Of a stretch of DNA of 64,000 nucleotides, positions 8,101 through 15,521 are shown piece after piece (position 1 is the first letter of the stretch; every line of letters starts with the position of its first letter). Source of the DNA: Frigidibacter sp. RF13 (GTDB taxonomy: Bacteria; Pseudomonadota; Alphaproteobacteria; Rhodobacterales; Rhodobacteraceae); the NCBI RefSeq assembly GCF_026626305.1, contig NZ_JAPNUE010000003.1, positions 1-64,000 on the forward strand. Direction: 5' to 3'. The position numbers and the translations under genes are program-made. The notes under the pieces were generated by a model. It saw only the letters and a program-made list of their open reading frames with translations, was not told the origin of the DNA and made no database searches.

Positions 8101-8787
8101 ATGAGACTGACGCGGTTGGCGAGGCTTCTGGGGCGGCAGGGATCGGTTCGCATTCGGTTTTCCCAGTACGGCGAAGACACGATCATCCGAAAGCTCTTCA
8201 ACCGAAAAGAGGGATTTTACGTCGACGTGGGCGCCCACCACCCGTTCCGCCAATCGAACACCGCCTATCTCTGGTGCCTGGGCTGGAACGGCGTGAATGT
8301 CGACGCCAATCCGAAGTGCATCGAGATCTTCCGCAAGGTCCGCACAGGCGACACCAATATCTGGAGCGCGATCGTGTCAGAGGCTGTCGCCGCCCGGCAG
8401 ACCCATGTCGATCTCTATACCGCGAGGGATCTCGACCTGAGCGCCACTGTCTCGGCCGACCTGGCCGGGGAACGCGGCGCAAGGACTGTCACCTCGGTGC
8501 CCTGCACGACGCTGAAGCGGATCCTTGCGGATCATGCGGCCGGGGCGCCGGACGGGGTCGATTTTCTGAACATCGATATCGAGGGGCTGGACGAGGCCGC
8601 GGTCGAGGATATCGCCGACTGGCCGGTGCGCCCCAAGGTCATCGCGCTGGAAACCTATGCGCCGACGATACCGGAGGTTCTGACCACCGGCATCCATGAG
8701 AGGCTGACCGGCGCCGGATACGACTACCGCTATCAGATCGGCCTGACCTCGGTCTATGTCCTGAAGGGCTTTGCGCCCTCTGGGTGA
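8101..8787 (+). CDS. FkbM-family methyltransferase
   Basis: 228 aa S-adenosylmethionine-dependent methyltransferase of the FkbM type; these usually methylate sugars or polyketides, often in surface-polysaccharide context. Marks: FSQYGEDTIIRKLF, then the SAM-binding GFYVDVGAHHPFRQSNT (motif I), WNGVNVDANP with the acidic residue after strand 2, SVPCTTLKRIL, and FLNIDIEGLDEAAVEDI for motif IV. Start at 8101 follows AAGGGGAAAG; longer GTG-led versions add low-information residues. Alone on its strand; no polysaccharide cluster is next to it. Confidence 0.85.
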   Translation: MRLTRLARLLGRQGSVRIRFSQYGEDTIIRKLFNRKEGFYVDVGAHHPFRQSNTAYLWCLGWNGVNVDANPKCIEIFRKVRTGDTNIWSAIVSEAVAARQTHVDLYTARDLDLSATVSADLAGERGARTVTSVPCTTLKRILADHAAGAPDGVDFLNIDIEGLDEAAVEDIADWPVRPKVIALETYAPTIPEVLTTGIHERLTGAGYDYRYQIGLTSVYVLKGFAPSG

Positions 8788-8846
8788 GAGCGAAAGGCCG
8801 GGCTGAGGCCGATGCTGCGCTTCGGGACGGCAGCGGCGGTATTGGG

Positions 8847-8907
8847 GTGAGACGCGCCCGGAAAACGATCCAGTGGATCGTTTTCAGCGTCGAACGGGCG
8901 AAGCCCC
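8847..8907 (+). repeat. Dispersed hairpin repeat, copy A
   Basis: Starts GTGAGACGCGCCCGG, then a perfect stem AAAACGATCC (8862-8871) / GGATCGTTTT (8875-8884) with AGT loop, then TCAGCGTCGAACG and a second small stem GGGC/GCCC with GAA loop (8896-8906). The same layout occurs on the other strand at 10281-10357, with different but still complementary stem bases. Confidence 0.75.
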
Positions 8908-8919
8908 GGCGGCGGAGCC

Positions 8920-9060
8920 GACCATATCCGGGACGAGGCGGATTACGTCGCGCATCTCCGGTATTGCCAAGTGAACCCGGTCAAGCACGGGTAAGTCGAG
9001 CGGCCCGAGGATTGGCCGTATTCGTCGATCCACCGCGAGATCGCGACGGGGCGATGGTAG
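8920..9060 (+). pseudogene. Remnant of a REP-associated tyrosine transposase (RAYT)
   Basis: In one frame the stretch reads DHIRDEADYVAHLRYCQVNP, VKHG, a TAA stop, then VERPEDWPYSSIHREIATGRW and TAG. This is the conserved C-terminal part of TnpA_REP / RAYT transposases (consensus RDEADF..H..YIH.NPVKHGLVERPEDWPYSSFHR). The TAA falls exactly where the family has Leu after HG. The N-terminal catalytic HUH part and tyrosine are absent, so it is a dead fragment. It runs directly into a REP-type element at 9057. Confidence 0.75.
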
Positions 9061-9143
9061 GGTACGTGATGTCACGCACCGACATTGGCCGGTTCGGATG
9101 GGCGGTCGCTTCAGGGAATGGTGCGTGCGAGCGCGTACCCTAC
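9057..9143. repeat. REP-type inverted element, copy 1
   Basis: 87-bp unit: left arm GTAGGGTACGTG-ATGT-CACGCACC (9057-9080) and right arm GGTGCGTG-CGAG-CGCGTACCCTAC (9120-9143), each an imperfect hairpin and inverted relative to the other, like a bacterial interspersed mosaic element. The left arm starts inside the last codons of the RAYT remnant. Homology with copy 2 extends upstream to about 9009. Confidence 0.75.
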
Positions 9144-9172
9144 GCTTGCTGCCTCAGCCGCCGTCCGTAGGG

Positions 9173-9250
9173 TCAGAAAATGTTGAAGACGTAAAGCAGG
9201 ATGATGACGACGATCGGAACGCCCATCAGCCAGGCGACGATACCTTTCAT
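9173..9250 (-). CDS. 25-aa hydrophobic membrane peptide
   Basis: Reads MKGIVAWLMGVPIVVIILLY followed by VFNIF and TGA. One transmembrane span fills most of the peptide. GGAGGAAGCC stands directly before the ATG, an excellent ribosome binding site. I recall near-identical tiny hypothetical proteins in Rhodobacterales, but no function is known. Lies between REP copy 1 and a DUF3309 gene on the same strand. Confidence 0.6.
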   Translation of the reverse strand: MKGIVAWLMGVPIVVIILLYVFNIF

Positions 9251-9355
9251 GGCTTCCTCCGGTGCAATGGTTTCGTGGGTTTCGTGGGTTTCGGGGCGGC
9301 TTGCGGGGGCACGGCGGCCCCCGCTCACCCGGTCAGACCCCCAATGAGACCAGGG

Positions 9356-9514
9356 TCAGATCCGTCCCATCAAGACGAGGATCAGCAGGATCACCAGCAA
9401 GAGGCCAAGCCCGCCCGCCGGACGATAGCCCCAGCCGCGGGAATAGCCCCAGTTCGGCAGCGCGCCGATCAGAGCAAGAATGAGAATAATGATCAGGATG
9501 GTGCCGAGTGTCAT
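9356..9514 (-). CDS. DUF3309 small membrane protein
   Basis: 52 aa: N-terminal span MTLGTILIIILILALIGALP, a short aromatic loop NWGYSRGWGYRPAGG and a second span GLGLLLVILLILVLMGRI. This two-helix plan with the YSRGWGY loop is the signature of the DUF3309 family of uncharacterised, often stress-associated small proteins. AGGAACATCGC precedes the ATG. Confidence 0.8.
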   Translation of the reverse strand: MTLGTILIIILILALIGALPNWGYSRGWGYRPAGGLGLLLVILLILVLMGRI

Positions 9515-9674
9515 GCGATGTTCCTATGTCCTGCGCCCGCATGGGCTATGTCCTGTGACAACGCAGGCGGCGCGGATCGGTTCCCCGAAGGACTCGCGGG
9601 GCGCTGCGGGGATACGGAGCGGCGCGGGGATTGGCCTATTCGTCGATCCACCGCGAGATTGCGGCGGGGCGATG

Positions 9675-9761
9675 GTAGGGTGCGTGATTTCACGCACCGA
9701 TATTGGCCGGTTCGGATGGGCGGTTGGTTTGGGGAATGGTGCGTGCGAGCACGCACCCTAC
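9675..9761. repeat. REP-type inverted element, copy 2
   Basis: 87 bp, same length as copy 1: left arm GTAGGGTGCGTG-ATTT-CACGCACC (9675-9698), right arm GGTGCGTG-CGAG-CACGCACCCTAC (9738-9761). Stem pairing is better than in copy 1. Homology to copy 1 starts upstream near 9628 and includes the end of the RAYT frame (TTCGTCGATCCACCGCGAGA) with a one-base deletion, so this is a second, shorter transposase remnant plus REP. Confidence 0.75.
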
Positions 9762-9785
9762 TGGTGGCGGGCGGAAGAAGAAGAG

Positions 9786-9805
9786 GGGCGGCCCGAAGAC
9801 CGCCC
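9786..9805 (-). terminator. Terminator-like hairpin behind the 31-aa gene
   Basis: GGGCGG (9786-9791) / CCGCCC (9800-9805), 8-nt loop; on the minus strand it is followed by CTCTTCTTCTTCC, a pyrimidine-rich tail. Fits the end of the small gene at 9811-9906. Confidence 0.45.
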
Positions 9806-9810
9806 GACCA

Positions 9811-9906
9811 TCATAGGAATAATCCGACAATCGTCAGCAAGAGCGCGATGGTTCCTATTACGTCGCCATACGACACTCGCCCCTCGACCTTGAATGAGAT
9901 ACGCAT
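9811..9906 (-). CDS. 31-aa putative membrane peptide
   Basis: Reads MRISFKVEGRVSYGDVIGTI then ALLLTIVGLFL: a polar N-terminus followed by one hydrophobic segment. AGGAA lies upstream of the ATG at a normal distance and a hairpin with pyrimidine tail follows the stop. Family not recognised. Third tiny membrane gene in a row on this strand. Confidence 0.45.
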   Translation of the reverse strand: MRISFKVEGRVSYGDVIGTIALLLTIVGLFL

Positions 9907-10280
9907 TGGAGTGTTTCCTAAGCGTGGCCCATCCGGATGAGCGACCTAAGTCAACTCAGTATATTTATACTGCCCTAGCGAGGCAGTTCCGGTGCCCCTA
10001 TGATCACTTGGGGCCTCCGGGGGCGACGGGTGCCCGGCGTTTGAGGCCGGACCGCCTTAGCAAGAGGCCGCTAAACCCCTCACACAGCGCCGCTAAGCGC
10101 TTTCCTATTCGTTGGCAGGAGTCGCCTTGTTCGCAGTGCGAGTGGCTTACCTTCCATGCGGTCGTTTGAGTCGACCTCCAAGGACAGCCAAAACATAATG
10201 TTGCTAATTTGTTCGTGCAAGCCCTGAGCTGAACTATGTGCTCTTCGTGAACGACGCAACGAATCAATCGGCGTCGAAGG
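9907..10280. other. Gene-free stretch
   Basis: No credible gene seen on either strand. Less GC-rich than the rest. Contains a short dyad CAGTATA-TT-TATACTG (9957-9972). Probably decayed accessory DNA. Confidence 0.5.
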
Positions 10281-10357
10281 TGCACGGCCCTCGGCTTGTG
10301 CCGAGGGCGTTCGGCGCTGACGACCTTCCACTGGAAGGTCGTCCGGGCGCGCCTCAC
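10281..10357 (-). repeat. Dispersed hairpin repeat, copy B
   Basis: Read on the minus strand: GTGAGGCGCGCCCGG, then the 11-bp stem GACGACCTTCC (complement of 10333-10343) / GGAAGGTCGTC with AGT loop, then TCAGCGCCGAACG and a second stem GCCCTCGGC / GCCGAGGGC (10287-10308). Its first bases overlap the ettA stop codon, so it also sits in the ettA 3' end. Same architecture as copy A at 8847. Confidence 0.75.
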
Positions 10358-12009
10358 CTCGTAAACTTCTTGTACTTCACCCGCTTCGGCTCGATGCTGT
10401 CCGGCCCCAGTCGGCGCACCTTGTCTTCCTCATAGGCCTCGAAGTTGCCCTCGAACCATTCGACATGGGCGTCGCCCTCGAACGCTAGAATATGCGTACA
10501 CAACCTGTCGAGGAAGAAGCGGTCGTGCGAGATGATGACGGCGCAGCCGGCGAAATCTTCGAGCGCGGCTTCGAGCGATTGCAGGGTTTCGACGTCGAGG
10601 TCGTTCGTCGGTTCGTCGAGGAGGAGGACGTTGCCGCCGGAGCGCAGGAGCTTGGCCATATGCACCCGGTTGCGTTCGCCGCCGGAGAGGAGGCCGACCT
10701 TCTTCTGCTGATCGCCGCCCTTGAAGTTGAAGGCGCCGCAATAGGCGCGGCTGTTCATCGTGGCGTCGCCGAGTTCGAGGACTTCGAGGCCCTCGGAGAT
10801 TTCCTCCCAAACCGTCTTGTTGGGGTCGAGCGCGTCGCGCGACTGGTCGACGTAGGCGAGTTTCACCGTGTCGCCGAAGGTGACGCTGCCCGCGTCGGGC
10901 TTTTCCTGGCCGGTGAGCATGCGGAAGAGCGTGGTCTTACCCGCGCCGTTCGGGCCGATGACGCCGACGATGCCGCCGGGGGGCAGGCTGAACGAGAGAT
11001 CCTCGACCAGCTGCTTGTCGCCGAGGTGCTTGGCCAGACCTTCGACCTCGATGACCTTGCCGCCGAGGCGGGGGCCGTTCGGGATGATGATCTTGGCGGT
11101 CGAGATCTTCTCGCGTTCGGATTTGCCCGCGAGTTCCTCGTAGGCGTTGATACGAGCCTTCTGCTTGGCCTGCCGCGCCTTGGCGCCGGCGCGGATCCAT
11201 TCAAGCTCGCGTTCGAGCGTCTTCTGGGTCGCGCGGTCCTCGCGCGCTTCCTGTTCCAGGCGCTTGGCCTTCTGTTCGAGCCAGGAGCTATAGTTGCCCT
11301 CGTAGGGGATGCCGCGGCCGCGGTCGAGTTCGAGGATCCAGCCGGTGATGTCGTCGAGGAAATAGCGATCGTGGGTGACGATGAGGATCGTGCCCTGATA
11401 TTCGATCAGGTGCTTTTGCAGCCAGGCGATGGTTTCGGCGTCAAGGTGGTTCGTCGGTTCGTCGAGAAGGAGCATGTCGGGCGCTTCGAGGAGAAGCTTG
11501 CAGAGCGCGACCCGGCGCTTTTCGCCGCCTGACAGGGTCTCGACGTTGGCGTCGTCGGGCGGGCAGCGAAGCGCCTCCATCGCGACGTCGATCTGGCTGT
11601 CGAGGTCCCAGAGGTTCTGGCTGTCGATCTCGTCCTGAAGGGCCGCCATCTCGTCGGCCGTCTCGTCGGAATAGTTCATGGCAAGTTCGTTGTAGCGGTC
11701 GAGCTTGGCCTGCTTGGCCGCGACGCCGAGCATCACGTTGCCGCGCACGTCGAGTGAGGCGTCGAGCTGCGGTTCCTGCGGCAGGTAGCCCACGCGCGCG
11801 CCCTTGGCGGCCCAGGCCTCGCCGGTGAAATCCTTGTCCATGCCCGCCATGATGCGGAGAAGCGTGGACTTACCCGATCCGTTCACGCCGACGACGCCGA
11901 TCTTGACGCCGGGAAGGAAGTTGAGGCGGATGTTCTCGAAGCATTTCTTGCCGCCCGGATAGGTCTTGGAGACGCCGTCCATGTGGTAGACATACTGGTA
12001 GGAAGCCAT
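10354..12009 (-). CDS. ettA: Energy-dependent translational throttle protein EttA (ABC-F ATPase)
   Basis: 551 aa, the usual EttA length. A soluble ABC-F protein that binds the ribosomal E site and gates entry into elongation in response to ATP/ADP. Two nucleotide-binding domains: Walker [14 protein letters not shown] and signature LSGGEKRR in the first, Walker [12 protein letters not shown] and signature LSGGERNR in the second, both with [14 protein letters not shown] Walker B. The first half opens with [18 protein letters not shown], typical of EttA, and the linker is the charged [20 protein letters not shown] type. AGGAG precedes the ATG at 12009. Confidence 0.93.
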   Translation of the reverse strand: MASYQYVYHMDGVSKTYPGGKKCFENIRLNFLPGVKIGVVGVNGSGKSTLLRIMAGMDKDFTGEAWAAKGARVGYLPQEPQLDASLDVRGNVMLGVAAKQAKLDRYNELAMNYSDETADEMAALQDEIDSQNLWDLDSQIDVAMEALRCPPDDANVETLSGGEKRRVALCKLLLEAPDMLLLDEPTNHLDAETIAWLQKHLIEYQGTILIVTHDRYFLDDITGWILELDRGRGIPYEGNYSSWLEQKAKRLEQEAREDRATQKTLERELEWIRAGAKARQAKQKARINAYEELAGKSEREKISTAKIIIPNGPRLGGKVIEVEGLAKHLGDKQLVEDLSFSLPPGGIVGVIGPNGAGKTTLFRMLTGQEKPDAGSVTFGDTVKLAYVDQSRDALDPNKTVWEEISEGLEVLELGDATMNSRAYCGAFNFKGGDQQKKVGLLSGGERNRVHMAKLLRSGGNVLLLDEPTNDLDVETLQSLEAALEDFAGCAVIISHDRFFLDRLCTHILAFEGDAHVEWFEGNFEAYEEDKVRRLGPDSIEPKRVKYKKFTR

Positions 12010-12080
12010 GGGTCGCACTCCTGGCGGAAAGGGATTGGCCTTCCTCTAGTCGTGCGGGCCGCGAAGGGCAATCGTCCGCA

Positions 12081-12106
12081 TGAAAAAAGACCGCCCCGGA
12101 GGGCGG
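12081..12106 (-). terminator. Intrinsic terminator of the doxX gene
   Basis: Stem CCGCCC (12091-12096) / GGGCGG (12101-12106), 4-nt loop; read on the minus strand it is followed by TC and six T (12088-12083). Ends the gene at 12130. Confidence 0.8.
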
Positions 12107-12129
12107 CCCTTGCGGTGGATGAGGTGGGG

Positions 12130-12549
12130 TCAGGCGCGCTTGCCCAGAGCATAGGCCCCGTCGCCGAGGAGCGCCTGGACGATCAGCGCGACGGCCCAGT
12201 AGGCGGGATATTCCCAGCCGCCACCTTCGTTCGAGAAGAAGAAGCCGGCGTTCCAATGGGCGGTGAAGATCGCGCCGAGGAGGACCGGCACGAGGACGAG
12301 CGCGACAAGTCGGGTCTTGAAACCGGCGATCAGGGCGAGGCCGCCGAAAAGCTCGGCCGCGATCACGAGATAGGCGAGAAAGCCGGGCAGGCCGAGGCTT
12401 TCGAAGAAGCCGGCGGTGCCGGCGGGCGTGAAGATGGCGATCTTCAGCCAGGCATGGAGGACGAAGAAGACACCGTTGGTAATACGCAGGATCAGGGCAG
12501 CGATTTCGGTGCGATCGGTCGAGGCGGGAATGTAGGTGGCGGTGGTCAT
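12130..12549 (-). CDS. DoxX-family membrane protein
   Basis: 139 aa with four predicted transmembrane helices (IAALILRITNGVFFVLHAWL, FLAYLVIAAELFGGLALIAG, LVALVLVPVLLGAIF, AVALIVQALLGDGAYAL). The order LRxxxGxxFxxHxxxK ... ExxGGLALIxG is that of DoxX/YphA proteins, linked to redox or thiol stress in several bacteria. Start at 12549 chosen because the peptide MTTATYIPASTDRTEIAALI fits the family; no strong RBS seen. A dyad lies in the upstream region. Confidence 0.8.
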   Translation of the reverse strand: MTTATYIPASTDRTEIAALILRITNGVFFVLHAWLKIAIFTPAGTAGFFESLGLPGFLAYLVIAAELFGGLALIAGFKTRLVALVLVPVLLGAIFTAHWNAGFFFSNEGGGWEYPAYWAVALIVQALLGDGAYALGKRA

Positions 12550-12630
12550 GGGCGGGGTCCGCGTTCTGGTTTCGGTTGGCCAGAAGATGACGGTACGACA
12601 CGGTTGCCGCAATTCGGCGAAACCAAACAG

Positions 12631-12658
12631 GAAATGTGCATTTCGAGAGACAAGTATA
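12631..12658 (-). promoter_or_regulatory. Possible promoter and operator of doxX
   Basis: On the minus strand TATACT (complement of 12653-12658) could be a -10 box; a perfect dyad GAAATG-TG-CATTTC (12631-12644) lies just downstream of it, where a repressor would block initiation. No clear -35 was found. The flanking DNA is AT-rich. Confidence 0.35.
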
Positions 12659-12732
12659 AACGTATCTATCGAAATATACAGGGCACGCGCTGGTCCGGCA
12701 CGCTGCAGGCGCAGGAAGCGCCTGCGCAGTTC

Positions 12733-13209
12733 CTAGAGGATCTTTCCGAACCAGTGCGTGGCCGGAAAACCGGAATAGGCCGGAATGTCGGTCCAGCCTT
12801 CGGAGCGATAGAGCGCGATCGCCTCGGTAAGCACGCCGCTGGTGTCGAGCTGAAGCCGGTGAAGGCCGAGAGCGCGGGCCTCCGCCTCGACCCTGTGCAT
12901 CAGGAGACGGGCGAGCCCGTGCCCGCGTGCCGAGGCGTCGACCCAGAGGCGCTTGATCTCCCCCACACCCGGCGAGAGTGTCTTGAGCGAGACGCAACCG
13001 ACCGGCGCGTCGCGCCGACAGGCCAGCAGGAAGGTGCCGCCCGGTCGACGGAACGCGGCGGCATGAGGATCGGGGTCGGGGACATGGGACCGCATCATCC
13101 CGTCGACGCGTTCCACGAGCAGGTCGAAATAGGCATTCAGGCAGGCGCGTGCCTCGTCCGACTCCGGGTCGGCAATGCGTATGTCGAAATCATCAATGGT
13201 CGTGTGCAT
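12733..13209 (-). CDS. GNAT-family N-acetyltransferase
   Basis: 158 aa acyl-CoA-dependent acetyltransferase; substrate unknown. The acetyl-CoA pyrophosphate loop is VDASARGHGLARLLMHRVEAE (motif R/QxxGxG/A as RGHGLA), preceded by the strand VGEIKRLWV. The C-terminal IALYRSEGWTDIPAYSG is the usual YxxxGF-like end. Start ATG at 13209 lacks a clear RBS; longer versions read through low-quality sequence and were discarded. Confidence 0.8.
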   Translation of the reverse strand: MHTTIDDFDIRIADPESDEARACLNAYFDLLVERVDGMMRSHVPDPDPHAAAFRRPGGTFLLACRRDAPVGCVSLKTLSPGVGEIKRLWVDASARGHGLARLLMHRVEAEARALGLHRLQLDTSGVLTEAIALYRSEGWTDIPAYSGFPATHWFGKIL

Positions 13210-13354
13210 TGGCTGGCCATGACATGTGCAGGAAATCGGACCGATCCTAGCACACGGGAACGGGAGTCCGATAAGAAGAAACCGCCGACGGCCGGTTTGA
13301 CAATCGGTCATGCGCCACGGCAGAAGTCGGGAAAGGGCGGGAGGAGAAGAGTGC

Positions 13355-13963
13355 ATGCGCGCGGGGATGCCGATTGCGGCGCCGGGCCAGACGGTCGGAT
13401 TGCTGGGCGGCTCGTTCGACCCCGCACATGAAGGCCATGCCCACCTGACCCGCGAGGCGCTGAAGCGGCTTGGCGTTGACCGGGTCTGGTGGCTGGTCTC
13501 GCCTGGCAATCCGTTGAAGGCCAATCCTCCGGCGCCGATCGAAGAGCGTGTGGCGCGGGCGCAGGCGGTCATGGATCATCCGCGCGTCATCGTGACCGAT
13601 ATCGAGACGCGGCTCGGGACGCGATTCACGGCCGAGACGCTGGAGCGGCTGACGGCGCTTTATCCCGGCGTGCGGTTCGTCTGGCTGATGGGGGCGGACA
13701 ATCTGGCGCAGTTCCACCGTTGGGAGCGCTGGGACTGGATCATGCGGAACGTGCCGATTGCCATCTTCGCGCGGCCGGGCACGCGGCTTGCCGCGCGGGG
13801 GGCGCGGGCGGCAGACGAATATGCGCGCTGGCGGCTGCCTGCACATGCGGCGGGTCTGATCGGGCGCAGGAAGGCCCCGGCCTGGGTCTTTCTTGACATG
13901 CCCTTGAACGCCATGTCCTCTTCCGCGATCCGGGCGCGGGGCGAATGGAGACGGAACGGATGA
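13355..13963 (+). CDS. nadD: Nicotinate-nucleotide adenylyltransferase
   Basis: 202 aa enzyme that makes nicotinate adenine dinucleotide from NaMN and ATP in NAD biosynthesis. The nucleotidyltransferase signature [11 protein letters not shown] (HxGH near residue 28) opens the Rossmann fold, [14 protein letters not shown] is the substrate loop and MSSSAIRAR is the (S/T)xSSTxIR element near the C-terminus. GGAGGAGAAG stands before the ATG at 13355. Overlaps dacB by four bases (ATGA). Confidence 0.93.
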   Translation: MRAGMPIAAPGQTVGLLGGSFDPAHEGHAHLTREALKRLGVDRVWWLVSPGNPLKANPPAPIEERVARAQAVMDHPRVIVTDIETRLGTRFTAETLERLTALYPGVRFVWLMGADNLAQFHRWERWDWIMRNVPIAIFARPGTRLAARGARAADEYARWRLPAHAAGLIGRRKAPAWVFLDMPLNAMSSSAIRARGEWRRNG

Positions 13964-15438
13964 CGGGACTGACGCGGCGCGGCCTTCTGGCAGGGCTGAT
14001 GGCGGGGGCGGCCTGGCCCGCGCTGGCCGAGGCGCCGGTACGGTCGCCGGTGCCGCCTGCACGGCCGGTGCCTGGTGCGGTTGCGGCGCCGTCGGCCGAT
14101 CTGGCCGAGGCGATCATTGCCGAGGCGAAGCTGCCCGGCGCTGCGGTTTCCTATCTGCTCATGGATGCGAAAAGCGGAAAGGTGCTGGCGTCGCGGGAGC
14201 CTGACCGGCCGATGCCGCCCGCCTCGACCTTGAAAGCGATCACGGCGCTTTATGCGCTGGGGACGCTCGGGGCCGGGCATCGGTTCGCGACAAGAGTGAT
14301 GGTGACCGGGCCGGTCAAGGGCGGTCGGGTCGAGGGCGATCTGATCCTCGCGGGTGGCGGCGATCCGGCCTTGTCGACCGACGATCTGGGCGATCTGGCG
14401 GCGGCGGTCCGGGCGGCGGGCGTGACCTCGGTCGCGGGGCGGTTCCTCGTCTGGGGCGGGGCGCTGCCCTATCTGCCGGAGATCGACGAGGGGCAGCCCG
14501 AATGGCTGGGATATAACCCGGCGGTCGCGGGGCTGAACCTGAATTTCAACCGGGTAAATTTCACTTGGGCGCGCGGGGGTGACGGCTACAAGGTGGGGTT
14601 CGATGCGCGGGCGGAGCGGTTTGCGCCCATGGTCGAGATGGCGCGGATGAAGGTGGTGGCACGCGATCTGCCGATCTTCACCTATGCCGACGGCGGCCGG
14701 ACCGAGGACTGGACAGTGGCGCAGGCCGCCTTGAACAAGGATGGCAGCCGCTGGTTGCCGGTGCGGCGGCCCGATCTTTATGCGGGCGATGTGTTCCGCA
14801 CTTTGATGGCGGCGCAGGGGATCAGGCTCGACCGGCCCGAGGTGCTGGCGTCGCTGCCGCAGGGCGCGCAGGTGCTGCGCGGACATGAAAGTATGGCCTT
14901 GCCCGACGTCTTGCGCGACATGCTGAAATTCTCGACCAACATGACGGCCGAGACGGTGGGGATGGCGGCGTCGGTCACGCGGGGGGCGAAGACCCACGCC
15001 GCCTCGGCGCGCGCCATGGGCGAGTGGCTGGCGGCGGGGATCGGCAGGCTGGGGGCGCGTTTCGTCGATCATTCGGGGCTTGGCGGCGCCTCGCGCGTCA
15101 GCGCGGTCGAGATGGCCGAGGCACTGCGGCTGCTGGGGCCGGGCGCGGGGCTTGGCGGGCTGATGAAGCCGGTGAAGTTCAAGGATGCGAAGGATCTGGG
15201 CTCAGTGCGCGCGCCGCAGCGGGTGGTGGCGAAGACCGGGACCTTGAATTTCGTCTCGGGTCTTGTGGGCTACATGACCACGGCGGCGGGCGAGGAGCGG
15301 GTCTTTGCGATCTTTGCCGCCGATGTGGCGCGCCGCGATGCCGTGCCGCCCGGTGACCGCGAGAACCCGCCCGGCGCCTCAAGCTGGGCCAAGCGGGCGC
15401 GACGCATGGAATTGCGGCTGATCGGCAGTTGGGCCTGA
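13960..15438 (+). CDS. dacB: D-alanyl-D-alanine carboxypeptidase/endopeptidase (PBP4, S13 family)
   Basis: 492 aa periplasmic penicillin-binding protein that trims or cleaves peptidoglycan cross-links. Twin-arginine-like export signal [20 protein letters not shown] at the N-terminus. All three catalytic motifs are present: SxxK as PASTLKAI (about residue 92), SxN as KFSTNMTAE (about residue 330) and KTG as VAKTGTLNF (about residue 430). A domain insertion between SxxK and SxN, typical for S13, contains [16 protein letters not shown]. Translationally coupled to nadD, an arrangement often seen in Rhodobacterales. Confidence 0.93.
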   Translation: MTGLTRRGLLAGLMAGAAWPALAEAPVRSPVPPARPVPGAVAAPSADLAEAIIAEAKLPGAAVSYLLMDAKSGKVLASREPDRPMPPASTLKAITALYALGTLGAGHRFATRVMVTGPVKGGRVEGDLILAGGGDPALSTDDLGDLAAAVRAAGVTSVAGRFLVWGGALPYLPEIDEGQPEWLGYNPAVAGLNLNFNRVNFTWARGGDGYKVGFDARAERFAPMVEMARMKVVARDLPIFTYADGGRTEDWTVAQAALNKDGSRWLPVRRPDLYAGDVFRTLMAAQGIRLDRPEVLASLPQGAQVLRGHESMALPDVLRDMLKFSTNMTAETVGMAASVTRGAKTHAASARAMGEWLAAGIGRLGARFVDHSGLGGASRVSAVEMAEALRLLGPGAGLGGLMKPVKFKDAKDLGSVRAPQRVVAKTGTLNFVSGLVGYMTTAAGEERVFAIFAADVARRDAVPPGDRENPPGASSWAKRARRMELRLIGSWA

Positions 15439-15521
15439 CGAAGCGTCGCATTCGGGGCAGAAAACATCATCCGGCGCTGGTGAACTGTCCCTGATTTCCG
15501 GGGAGAGGGAGGCAGGGGCCG

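Noticed and set aside
8784..9170. 128-aa open frame running through the hairpin repeat and RAYT remnant
   Set aside because: It crosses a palindromic repeat and a transposase fragment in a different frame; residues are Arg/Pro-rich and no family is recognised.
9098..9940. 280-aa open frame on the plus strand through the REP island
   Set aside because: Runs antisense to the DUF3309 and 25-aa genes and through REP copy 2; no protein-like features.
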